Shown: positions 54,110-64,000 of the stretch, in pieces | Layout of the letters: the number at the start of each line of letters is the position of its first letter | Position numbering within the stretch: the first letter of the stretch is position 1 | Assembly: GCA_015680685.1 (NCBI GenBank) | Contig: MNCI01015553.1 | Coordinates: forward strand, 72,831-136,830 | DNA from: Gnetum montanum | Taxonomy: Eukaryota; Streptophyta; Gnetopsida; Gnetales; Gnetaceae | Reading direction: 5' to 3' | DNA length: 64,000 bases | Notes under the pieces: model-generated | The model's database searches: none | Seen by the model: only the letters and a program-made list of their open reading frames with translations | What the model was told of the DNA's origin: nothing | Made by a program: the position numbers and the translations under genes

Positions 54110-57100
54110 ATGGCACCAAAAGACAAACACAGAAGAAGGAGGACTATCTTAACCAAGGAAAAAATGACCAAGAATAAAAGGGGTCAAGAATAGTCCTAGG
54201 AAGATTTAATTGCAACCCATGCCATGGGACTTCGTAGGGAGTAGGCCAAAGTGGTGTCTATTCATCAAATTGTAGAATAGGTGGCAACAATAGAAAATTC
54301 CCATTGGGATGTGGTGCCAGCCCAATAGGAGAACCTTGAGGTGACTTTGATGGAAGCTTGTCTAAACTAAATCAGATCAAGGGAGGTTCAAAAAATAGTT
54401 CTCTAAGAGTTAAACTTTGAATGTTTCTTAGAGCAATCACCTAAAGAGGTACAATCCCAACTAAAGACCTCTCCCATGTGGCCAATTATTACTTCTAGTG
54501 GGAAGTGGTACATGGAAGAGATGTTTCTATTTTGGAGCAATAGGAAATTCAATTCAATGGTTAAGATCAAGGAAATTTTAGTGTCCTACTTAGTGAAAGC
54601 CATTGCAGAGGCACTTGGGTTGCCTGAAACTAGGGTGAATCTTGCTGAAATTCTAATGTAGGCAATTCCCAACATAAAAAAGGAATGGGTTTAGTAGTAT
54701 TATGGTGTTAACCACAAGGTGTATGGTGTGCTCACATTGGTAGAAGGAATCTATTATAATATTGTAGCCTTTCATCTAAATCCCAAAATGAGGCCTAGCA
54801 AAATCATTACCTTTTCTACTCATGCATGTGCCACTCTAAGTGGTAGATTCCTAGTCAACCTTCCATAGGTAATCTATCTAGAGATAGAGAAGTGTTTAAA
54901 AAATAATGAACATGGAAGGAAGGAACTATCCTTCCCATGCCTCATTGGAAAATTATGTTAAAGAGGAGTAATAGTCTACTATACTAATGATGTTTTCTGA
55001 TGTGCTTTGATTGCTAATTGGGTAGAGATGTTGAAGGACAAAAATCCTACAACAATAATCGAAGAAGGGGAGTAGTAGCCACCACTTCCACTTGCCACTT
55101 AAAAAATAGTAATGGACATTGTTGCAACATTCCAATGGTTGCACAAGTTCTGAGAATGGATCTTGAGCAAGCAAGAGGAACAAGTAGGCATGAGTGGTGG
55201 AGATTCATTTGTGTACTGGCCCATGATGAATCACCTAATGAGGTGGCCTAAACACTCAACTTGATGGTAGAAGATAGATCCATTTTCTCTTCTCAACAAG
55301 TACAGTTGTTTGAGAGGTCAAGTCCTAGCACTAGAGATGTAATGGTATCTCTCTAAGAATAGTAGTAACTCTTAGAGATTTCTAGACATGTTGCATCCTT
55401 TTTGGTGTGTTTGGAAGAGGATGAGGGATGTTATAGTAATGGTGATGTAGCACCAAGAATAATAAATAGTAGCATAGGTGGTTGATAATAGAATTGATAA
55501 GATATTCAATGCACCTATGACATCTATACCAAACATCACTACATTTAAAGATGTGTAGACATCTGTAGGGACCATAAGTGATAGACTAAGCATAACATAG
55601 CATTAACAACTACTGGATTGACTAGTAGGAACCAAACAACCACTTTTAGATGTCTTTCACATTATAGATAATATAACTACAACCTAGTTAAAGATGCTAG
55701 AGGTAAGGGACAAGAATATTATTTTAGAAGGACAACTTGAAATAGCCAAGGAGATGAATAAATGCTTGACTACAAAAGTTGTTGAACTAAGAGCCCAAAT
55801 TACCAACTTAACATTTCTTAATCTAGCATTAACAAGAGATGAAGCTTTTGAATAGTTTCACCCTAGGTTGAAAAGGGTTAAGGATGTGATGGAAATAGTG
55901 GTATTCTACCAATCCTTGGTAGAGGCCACCTAGCATAAAATTTAGAAGGCCTTCAATTTGACTCTCTAGGAGAATGTTTAGTTGACCATGAAAAACCATT
56001 GCTTGCAAAATGTTGATGCACATAAACAACAATTGATTAATTTTATCCATAAATAGTAGGAGAAACTAGTTAGAGAAAATATAATGTTAAGGAGATTAGA
56101 AATTGAGAATAGAAACGTCTCCATGGAGGAGGTCCTCACCCTCCACCAATAGACTGCAATAGAGGTAGTCACTTGGAAATCAGAGGCTCTCAAATTTGAG
56201 AGAGTTAAAGATCATTATAGAGACTAGGTCATCATATAAAAGGAAATAAATGAGAAACACATTCAAGTGGCAAAGAAAAGGGTGAATGAGACCCTTCAAA
56301 AACTCTAACAAGGACACAAATTATGGTAGCCCATCATTGATGGGATTGATCAATATAATAAACTATAAAGTTTCCTGAAGGAGTTATAGATAGAGGAGAT
56401 GAGTGAATACATGGAGCTTGCCAATCTTCAATACGCAAACCTAACTATGTTGACTATAGAATAGTTGTGGTTAGAATTAGAAAAGTATGTTTCACCCTAG
56501 GTTGAAAAGGGTTAAGGATGTGATGGAAATAGTGGTGTTCTACCAATCCTTGGTAGAGGCCACCTAGCATAAAATTTAGAAGGCCTTCAATTTGACTCTC
56601 TAGGAGAATGTTTAGTTGACCACAAAAAACCATTGCTTGCAAAATGTTGATGCACATAAACAACAATTGATTAATTTTATCCATCAATAGTAGGAGAAAC
56701 TAGTTAGAACAAATATAGTGTTAAGGAGATTAGCAATTAAGAATAGAAACCTCTCCATGGAGGAGGTCCTCACCCTTCACCAAAAGACTGCAATAGAGGT
56801 AGTCACTTGGAAATCAGAGGCTCTCAAATTTGAGAGAGTTAAAGATCATTATAGAGACTAGTTCATCATATAGAAGGAAATAAATGAGAAACACATTCAA
56901 GTGGCAAAGAAAAAGGTGAATGAGACCCTTCAAAAACTCCAACAAGGACACAAATTATGGTAGCCCATCATTGATGGGATTGATCAATATAATAAACTGT
57001 AAATTTTCCTGAAGGAGTTGTAGATAGAGGAGATGAGTGAATACATGGAGCTTGCCAATCTTCAATATGCAAACCTAACTATGTTGACTATCGAATAGTT

Positions 57101-57590
57101 GTGGTTAGAATTAGAAAAGTAGGTGGCCAACTCATACTTGTTGTATAAGGCTAAGTTCAAGCACCATAAGGACACCAAGCAAAAGCTTGTAGAGGAAAAA
57201 ATTGAACTTGAGGTCCTCAATGATAAATAGATTGATTAGAGATCCATTGAGAAGAGTCTAGTAAAAAGAATGAATGACTACCAAGAGCCATAAAATGTAG
57301 TCAAGGCATTCAATGTCAAATGAAAACAATTCATTACTTGATTCATCAATGTCAAGGAGCTATTCCTAGTAATGCCTTGTCCATCGGATATCCCCATTCT
57401 ATCCCACATTGGCAATGTTAAATGGACTATAAATGATCCCCAAAGCAAGGAGGAGAAGATTAAGGCATTACTGGATGCCTTCCACCTTCCATGGAAGATA
57501 GTACATATAGTAAGACAACCATAACCTCTTCAACCACCATGTGTGCTCGAAGCTAGTGAAGGTCCTTCAAAATCTTAGGAACCTTCACCT
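54110..57590 (+). pseudogene. A3 accessory gene with coiled coil, downstream of integrase
   Basis: The ATG at 54110 opens a frame (MAPKDKHRRRR) that runs for about 310 codons with only stops, mostly TAG, and no frameshift to about 55040. The middle resembles in layout the putative plant transposon protein domain found after integrase in Athila-type elements: KWYMEEMFLFWSNRKFN, LVNLPQVIYLEI-like and LSFPCLIGKLC. After a poorly conserved stretch a long coiled coil follows (KNIILEGQLEIAKEMNK and onward), which contains a 0.63-kb tandem duplication, then EKIELEVLNDK and a C-terminal part ending near 57590. The function is unknown. The domain assignment is by eye and needs a profile search. Confidence 0.5.
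55856..57119 (+). repeat. 0.63-kb tandem duplication inside the A3 accessory gene
   Basis: 55856-56489 and 56490-57119 are nearly identical, both starting TTTCACCCTAGGTTGAAAAG and ending in GTTAGAATTAGAAAAGTA. Differences are a few transitions. Some TAG stops are present in both units, so the duplication happened after the gene had begun to decay. Confidence 0.93.
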
Positions 57591-57839
57591 CTTAGGATTA
57601 TTTTATTTTTTTAACCATCTTAATGTTACTAGAGGATGTGCTATCCAATTTTATTAGTCACATCATGGTGTTCAATTTTGTGTCATGAACAGTACAAATT
57701 TTGTAATGATGTTGATCTATACACCCAGACACTTAGTTTTGAAATGTCAATTTGTTGTATCAATTATCAGTTAATAATCCCATACCTTTCAAATTTTGTA
57801 AGGAAACTTGAGGATGATTTTCATTTAGTTATGGGGGTA

Positions 57840-58672
57840 TGATGAAGCATCAAAGTGTCACATCAATGAAACCTTGTCGACAAGTCTCCATTGACATGAC
57901 CTTGTCGATGTGGTGTTGCACCATTGAGAGGGCCATGTCAATGTAGCATTTGCTACATTTATGAGTACCCATCAATGTAGCTCAACATTAAAGTCTATAA
58001 ATACACACTTACCCACCATGTTTATGGCATGCATTATCATAGTTGTAGTGGAGCTCTTGTAGTTTTGTCATTTGAATGTTAGAATATTCTTCTGAGTGCT
58101 TGTAGCAGGAGTTGGAAAGTGTATGAATATTTATTCGAGAATTGATGTATTTGAGCATAGAAGTGTGAGTGGAAATAAAGACGAGCATTGTGATAAACCT
58201 TCCAGCATTTGTGATGAATGTCAAAGTATCACATTGATGAGCCCCTATCGACATGGCCCTATTTATGTGGTGTTGCCCCATCCATGCAACCCAACAATAA
58301 AAACTATAAATACAATATCACATCTGTGTTTATGGAGAGTCATGTCATAGTTGTAGCAAAGCTCTTTTAGTTTTTACATTCAAAAGTTAGAATATTTTCT
58401 TGAGTGTTCACAATAGGAGTCATTGAGTATACGAATCTTTATTCAAGCACTATTGTACTTCAGCATGATAGTATGTGCAGTAATAAAGAAAAGCTTCTTG
58501 ATAAACTTTACAGCATTTTAAATAGCTTAAATATTTTATTAATGTATTTAATTTTTTTAGTTATTTATGCAATATTTCTTTATAACTAAGCTAATTAAGT
58601 AATTAAGCAAGATAAGCTAAATAGTGATTAGGTAAACACATAAGTATGACCACTTCAAGCATGCGTATGATG
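57840..58672 (+). repeat. A3/A4 LTR with duplicated promoter unit
   Basis: TGATGAAGCA start, about 0.83 kb, followed by a primer site. Inside, 57841-58211 and 58212-58520 are tandem copies, each with TATAAATA (57996-58003 and 58305-58312) and an AATAAAG signal near the end. It is preceded by a polypurine tract and followed by a primer site and gag, so it can serve as 3' LTR of A3 and 5' LTR of A4. The exact 3' end is uncertain by a few bases. Confidence 0.75.
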
Positions 58673-58674
58673 TT

Positions 58675-58692
58675 TGGTAATCCTAGTAGTGC
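58675..58692 (+). promoter_or_regulatory. A4 primer binding site candidate
   Basis: TGGTAATCCTAGTAGTGC, matching A1 45304-45323 but for one transition. Confidence 0.5.
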
Positions 58693-59225
58693 TTAACATT
58701 TGGTAACCTAGCAACGTTATATGTGTTCAAGATGTGTACAATAAGTGGGATCAAATACTTATGTTAGGACTAGTTAAACAATAGTTAGCCAATTAGATTA
58801 AAGTAGACATTAATTTACTTTATTCTTTATCCTATTTATTTCAAGTACCAAAATCATAAGATATGAAATGATAAAAATCAGTTACACTTAAACCATATCC
58901 TTGAGTTTCACAAGTGTAGTTAGGAAGACAATGAATGTTCTTAATGCACAGTTTACTTCCTAGAGAACTAGTGCACTAGAAAATTATAGAGTCTATGGAA
59001 TTCGACCAAATCATGTGTGAATGCTTTGTGATTCATATGGTTGAGTGTAGTGGTACCTTTCCATTCATCATTGGTGTCATTCCTATGGACTCTTTGTGTT
59101 TGAAACATGTGCTAACTAGGAGTAGTAAGCATCATTAACATCATTGGATGAATCCTAAGGTCAACAATATTCTCATACATAATAATATCAGAACATCAGC
59201 ATTGATATTTTATTTGTTGGCAAAA

Positions 59226-61010
59226 TGTCTTCTTCTGACAAGCATGAAAATTCTAAATTATTGATCTCTCAAGAATGCAAGGTGGTATATACTCATCCAA
59301 ATAAGTATGTGCTTGATTTTACCTTTAGCCTGCATCAGGACGAACAACTGTGACGACGTGACATGGAATGCAGCATTGTAATGCCTTTCAATTGATTTGT
59401 TCTTGTGATATTGCTTCAAACGCTTAAGAAGTTAGGCATCCAAGATCTTCAAGAGGAGTATGTTATGCATGATTATGACTATCAAGGCTACCATCTCATT
59501 GAAACACAATGTTAAAGAGATCAATAATAGGAAAAGCACCATGAGTTAATGAAGGAGAAATAGTTTACCAATCCCTTATTCCTACTAAACCAAGATGACA
59601 ATGAGGATCCTCCTTTTCAGGACCTTCAGCATGAAAAATCTCTATCCATTGTTACTAGTGATGGGGTGTGGTCCTAAATTTGTTTTCTACTATGAATAAT
59701 CCAAGCTCAAGTATAGATGGTAGTCAAGGTAGGAGCTCAAAAAAGCATCAAGATGATAAGAAAACTGATGAACGTGGCCATGACAACCAAAGGGGAGTTA
59801 GTAGATACCATGGTGGAGGTAGTTCTTCTTCCTCTTTATCCTCTTCATATAAATATTCTTCTTCATCTTCTTTAAGTTCTAAAAAACACCACAGAAGAAA
59901 CAATCATGATGAAGGTGAACAACGAGACAATAATACTAATTGCTAGGCCCACAATGAATGAAGGGGTAAGAGGGGACATCATTGGTGACAATGAAATAAT
60001 GATGATGATGAGCCTTTATTGGCAACTTGAAGTATGTTAAATATTGTAGAGGCTATAAAAATTCTAACTAGGCATGTGATAGATAGTTGGATCAAGCATC
60101 TAAATATGAACAATATCCCAAGATTTGAGAGGGGATATAACTTTGATCTAGAAAATCATATACAAGCCTTTCATGATGCCTATGCCTTACAAAACATAGA
60201 AAATGAGTAGTAGAAATTGAAACCATTTCCTATGACACTCATAAAAGAGATAGAAAGCTAGTGCCAATTCTTGGAGCTAGAGTCCATTCATAGATGTAGT
60301 ACCATGTTTGAACTATTTAATAACAAATACCTGACATACTCCAAAGTGTTTAATCTAAGAAGGAAAATCCAAGGGTGGAAATAGGGAACACATGAAGCCT
60401 TGGATGCCACCATGGGTAGATATTATTTTCTCTTACATCAATGCCCTAGCCATGGTTATTCTTAGAGGGAACAACTCTGCCACATCATAGATGGGCTTAG
60501 AGTAGAAACCAAAAGAAATCTTAGGGTTTATGCCCAAGGAAGACTATCTGAACTAAGAGATCATTAAATCCAAAGGTTGATTGAGTAGGTTGTAAAATAC
60601 GAAGTTGAGTTACAAGAAAGGGAAAGTGCAGAAGAATATAATAAGGGCCCCTCCATTAAGAAAAGGAAGGTCCAATTCTGTGATGAGGAGGCATCACCAC
60701 TTGATGAGATGGTGAATATGAAAACCTTGATCATCAAAAAATCTATTTTTGATATTTTAGAAAAGGTTGATAAACTATGGGACCCTTTGGATGAAATATT
60801 CCAAATTGTTATTAAGATTTTTGAAGAGTACAAAGAGTAAAAAGTGATCATGACTACAGGAGATGGAAAGAAGTTGAGAGTGCCTACCAAAGGGGTAAGG
60901 GAAAAGCTACTATAGTAGAAGAAGTTGTGGAGACAAACTCTAATGATGATGTTGGGTGTGAAATTTTTCAATATGATCATCCTAAGGGATGTTGTCCTAT
61001 GGTGTTACAA
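59226..61010 (+). pseudogene. A4 gag
   Basis: The ATG at 59226 starts MSSSDKHENSKLL. A Ser/His-rich segment (59700-59950, repeated Ser with Lys/His/Arg) precedes DDEPLLATRSML-like residues and the gag core (RFERGYNFDLENHIQAFHDA, KPFPMTLIKEIES, LFNNKYLTYSKVFNL, EALDATMGRYYFLL). It ends in a Glu/Lys-rich C-terminus (60560-60840). I see no clear zinc knuckle. Small frameshifts near 59660 and 60840 and many TAG stops are present. Confidence 0.75.
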
Positions 61011-61544
61011 TTATAAGAGTTTGGGATGTACATGCTAAATCCTTAACTAGCACTAAGGGAAGCACCTAGACGATTGTTTTATCCTCAATGAAATCCAAGA
61101 TAATTTCACTAGCACCAACAAGCTTACTATCCATGTGGAGCTCCATCACAATTGTATGAGTAATACTAGCAGTGGCACCAACCATAGTCATGGGGAATAC
61201 CTCCACCAAGATAGTAGTACCCTTATAGGAAAATAGATCCATTTGAGTGCTATGTTCAACAATCCATTTCTTCATGTGGCTTTGCCAGCCATGCCTCATT
61301 GTAACATGACTATTATCCTCCAAAGTACCATTAAAATCATTCATCATCTACGTGATGGAAAAACCCATATCCTTACCATTATCTACATCTATCTACACAC
61401 ATCCCTTTGCCCTTAACTTAGTTACCTCTTTCTTTGTCTATGCAAGGCAAAATCGCCTCATAATTGCAACAACAAAATGCTATGAGGGCTGTAAATTTAC
61501 AACTAGCCTTCTAGCCTAGTGGTTTAGATAATAGATCCTAGAAA
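61011..61544 (+). other. A4 gag-protease spacer, no recognisable content
   Basis: Stop-rich in all plus-strand frames. No domain is seen. From 61545 a Pro/Asn-rich frame leads into the protease. Confidence 0.5.
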
Positions 61545-62290
61545 TGACCATTTTTCCAACCCAATAGTCCTTCCAAAACCTCAACCTAATGTGGTTGGTC
61601 ACCTTGTATCTCCAACACCCTCATCCTCTATACCAAACACATTCAAGGACCCTTCAAACCAAAATCCACCTCAAATCCACACTGTGATGTTAACTTATGC
61701 TATATCTGATTGGATCAAGGCTAACAACCTTCCCATGAAGTAATCTAACCTAGAAAGTCCTCTTATTTACTTATAGATCACTGTACATGAGTCATGCAAG
61801 GCTCTTCTTGATTCTGGTTTTGGTGTCAATTTCATCTCCCATGACATGTACAAGGCTTAAAATTTACCACCTTTCAAGAAGAGTAATATCTATTTGTAAT
61901 TGGAAAATTAGTCAATCATGATCCCTTTTGGATTAGTGGAGGACATTGTGACTATAGTTTATGGATGGTCATATCTATTGATTTTCTAGTGATCAAGGTA
62001 GAAAACTACAAAGGCAAATTCCTCATCATTATGGAACATGCATGGTTAAGCACTGTTAATGTATGAATGGGCATCAAGAACCTCTTCATGGAAATATCCA
62101 AGGAGAATGAATTTGGAATACTTAAGAAGCAACATGTTCCATTCATCATGTGCAGTGATAATGGGTGCAATTGCATGCAGAAAATCTTATCCATTAGAAG
62201 TACATTCATTAAAGCATGCAATCAATGTGCACATGAAATGGATATCCAGAGGTGCTTATATGTAGTAGTTACAAAACAAGGGGGTACCTA
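61545..62290 (+). pseudogene. A4 protease region
   Basis: A Pro-rich lead-in, then a retropepsin core with ALLDSGFGVNFIS (the Asp-Ser-Gly active site kept, the next Ala replaced by Phe) and a C-terminal FLIIMEHAWLSTVN stretch where gypsy proteases have an ILGR-type motif. A Cys-rich stretch (62150-62260, MCSDNGCNCMQK) follows. Frames are broken by TAG and by shifts near 61960. Confidence 0.7.
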
Positions 62291-62639
62291 GTGGCTAACA
62301 ACTAACTCTGATAGTAACACACTATGCATGGAACCTACTAAGAGCATATCATGTGCTTATGTTGAGGACATGGATGAACTTGAGTAAGTTCATCAACAAC
62401 TCTCTGATGATGAAGTTGATGATACCAATTGGGGAGAGTTGGAAATCCCTAATAATTTCAAGCTAAAGCCCCTAGAGTTAGAAACTCTACTAGCCAGCAT
62501 AGAGTATGCATTTTTAAAAAATTGGTAAGCTAGTTATAATCAATGCAAATCTTACTCTTAAACAAAATGACAAGCTATTAGAGGTGGTCAATAAATGGAA
62601 ACTAGCCTTTTCTTGGCAATATCATGAATTGATTAGAAT
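62291..62639 (+). other. A4 protease-RT linker
   Basis: Acidic linker (DDEVDDTNWGELE type) with LKPLELETLLASIEYAF before RT, common in position to Athila elements. No catalytic motif. Confidence 0.5.
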
Positions 62640-63560
62640 TGATCCATGGATATGCTAGCATCATATCTACACCGACTCAACCATGAAGCCAAGAAGGTAG
62701 TTGCAGAGGTGGCTAAACTCCAAGTTGAAAAAGATAGTCAAAGAGGAAATAGAAAAACTCCTCAAGGTGTTGTTCATCTATTCCATCATGGATAGTGAGT
62801 GGGTTGTCCTACTTGTAATTGTGTTAAAGAAAGTTTGTAAGTGGCAAGTCTACATCGACTTTAGGCTATTGAATATGGCAACATTTAAGGATCATTTTCC
62901 ATTGCCATTTGTGAACCAAGTGTTGGATACCATATCTGGGCATTTCTATTATAGCTTCTTGTATGGTTATAGTGGCTATAACCAAATCTAGATTTTGCCA
63001 AAAGATTAGGCCAAAATAATATTCATAAGTCCCTAGAAAAATTTTGCATATTGTAAGATGTCATTCAACCTATGCAATGCCCCTGCAACATTTGAATGCC
63101 TAGTCCTTAGTATTTTTCAATAGTAGATTGGTAGCAAGGTAGACGTCTTTATGGATGACTTCTCTACCTATGGGGCTACATTTGGGAAAGCCTTGGATCA
63201 CCTTGAAGAAGTATTGAAAATATATGTTGAAATGAGCCTTAGGCTCAATTGGTAGAAAATCCATTTAATGGTCTAGGAGGGCATAGTACTAGGGCACAAA
63301 ATTACTCAAGTAGGGATTAAGGTAGATCTTGAAAAGATAAGGGTCATCCAAGAAATCCCACTCCAACCTGAGACAATCAAAGACATCTTATCATTTCTTG
63401 TACACACTAGTTACTACTGGTGGTTTATAGAGAATTTCTCTAAGATCACAAAGCCATTGGTTGAGCTTCCAGAAAAGGATGCTCCATCCATTTGGACCAA
63501 GGAGTATGAACATGCATTCCAATAGCTAAAGAAAAAACTTGTAGAAACTCTAATTCTATG
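62640..63560 (+). pseudogene. A4 reverse transcriptase
   Basis: Plus strand: KWQVYIDFRLLNMATFKDHF, LYGYSGYNQI, the catalytic FMDDF (63148-63162, the variant of YVDD usual in Athila-type RT), HKITQVGIKVDLEKI and the thumb TSYYWWFIENFSKITK. Stops are nearly all TAG or TGA. The copy is inactive but its motifs are well kept. Confidence 0.87.
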
Positions 63561-64000
63561 GGCACTAGACTAGTCCAGACCATTTCATATAATGATAGAT
63601 GCATCTAATTATGCCTTTGGAAGCTATGCTTACATAGTTGGATGATAAGAAACATCCATGTTAGATCCACTGTATGAGTTGAAGCATTGTGGGTGCTTAG
63701 TTGAATTACACCAAAATTGAGAAAGAACTAATGGTAATGGTATGTACTCTCAAAAATTTTAGGCACTATGTGCTTGGATATAAGGTGTTTATGCACATAG
63801 ATCACAGTGTCATCCACCTTCTAATAAACAATCCAATAGTGAGCTCCTATATCATATGATAGCTCATGATCTTCCAGGAATTTGATCTCACAATGGTAGA
63901 TTGAAAAGGGACTGAGAATATGGTTGCTAATCATCTCTCTTGGTTAACATGGAATAACAAAGAGGAGGAGAACCTACTCTTTGATCAATTTCTAGATGAA
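63561..64000 (+). pseudogene. A4 RNase H, cut by window edge
   Basis: Begins with the first catalytic Asp in MIDASNYAFGS, then frameshifts near 63640 and 63710. DHLS-like residues are recoverable near 63935. It continues beyond the window toward integrase. Confidence 0.7.

Larger units (their letters stand above)
50058..57839 (+). mobile_element. A3: Athila-like element, RT to 3' end, interrupted by A2
   Basis: Plus strand: last part of RT, RNase H, integrase, a 2-kb spacer, an accessory gene and a polypurine tract (ATGGGGGTA, 57831-57839) directly before the LTR at 57840. The 5' part lies outside the window beyond A2. RT and RNase H are closely related to A4 (63330-64000). Confidence 0.78.
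57840..64000 (+). mobile_element. A4: Athila-like element, 5' part, runs off right edge
   Basis: Plus strand: LTR, primer site, leader, gag, protease, RT and the start of RNase H. It is the same family as A1 and A3. Every frame contains stops. Confidence 0.82.

Noticed and set aside
60564-61347. Minus-strand frames of 93 and 138 codons
   Set aside because: Shadows opposite A4 gag; the plus strand shows gag motifs and the minus frames have no family.

Overview
The window is plant nuclear DNA made almost entirely of decayed, nested LTR retrotransposons. I see no host gene, tRNA or rRNA gene. The evidence for a plant is Ty3/gypsy pol of the Tat type (two RNase H domains in tandem) and of the Athila type, LTRs of 0.5-2.5 kb, heavy TAG-stop decay and deep nesting. 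A seed plant with a very large genome, for example a gymnosperm, fits best, but the species cannot be read from the sequence.

Element names used here: T1 = outer Tat element, minus strand, from before base 1 to 43985. T2 = Tat element of the same family, minus strand, 1777-20074, inserted in the T1 integrase (target duplication GTTTG). T3 = plus strand, 21170-31832, a gag-protease-only relative inserted between the T1 RNase H and integrase (target duplication ATAGG). A1 = Athila-like LTR and gag fragment, minus strand, 43986-45833, interrupted by T1. A2 = Athila-type element, minus strand, 45834-50057, interrupted by A1. A3 = plus-strand pol and accessory gene, 50058-57839, interrupted by A2. 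A4 = plus-strand element, 57840 to beyond the right edge, whose 5' LTR seems also to be the 3' LTR of A3. The order of insertion is therefore A3, then A2, A1, T1, and last T2 and T3.

The most interesting part is the layout shared by T1 and T2. Between protease and reverse transcriptase, where other Tat elements go straight on or (Ogre) carry a short intron, both copies hold a gene of about eight exons on the opposite strand. It has its own TATA box, which lies inside an inverted repeat. In T2 it also has an AATAAA downstream of the stop. The encoded protein would be about 1,100 residues with an acidic stretch and a C-terminal coiled coil, and I do not recognise its family. Arrays of a short repeat flank this antisense gene on both sides and also follow the integrase. 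Each unit has a constant GCTAGTTTA leader and a small hairpin (stem, six-base loop, stem) whose stem sequence changes from array to array while pairing is largely kept. T3 keeps the array after protease but has neither the antisense gene nor RT, RNase H and integrase. It shares the primer binding site, polypurine tract and LTR ends of T1 and T2, so it looks like a non-autonomous partner.

The right third (43986-64000) is AT-rich and older-looking: Athila-type gag, protease and pol, an LTR with a duplicated promoter unit, and a sense-strand accessory gene with a coiled coil and a 0.63-kb tandem duplication. Every coding region in the window carries stops or frameshifts, most stops being TAG, so all are annotated as pseudogenes of once-coding modules.
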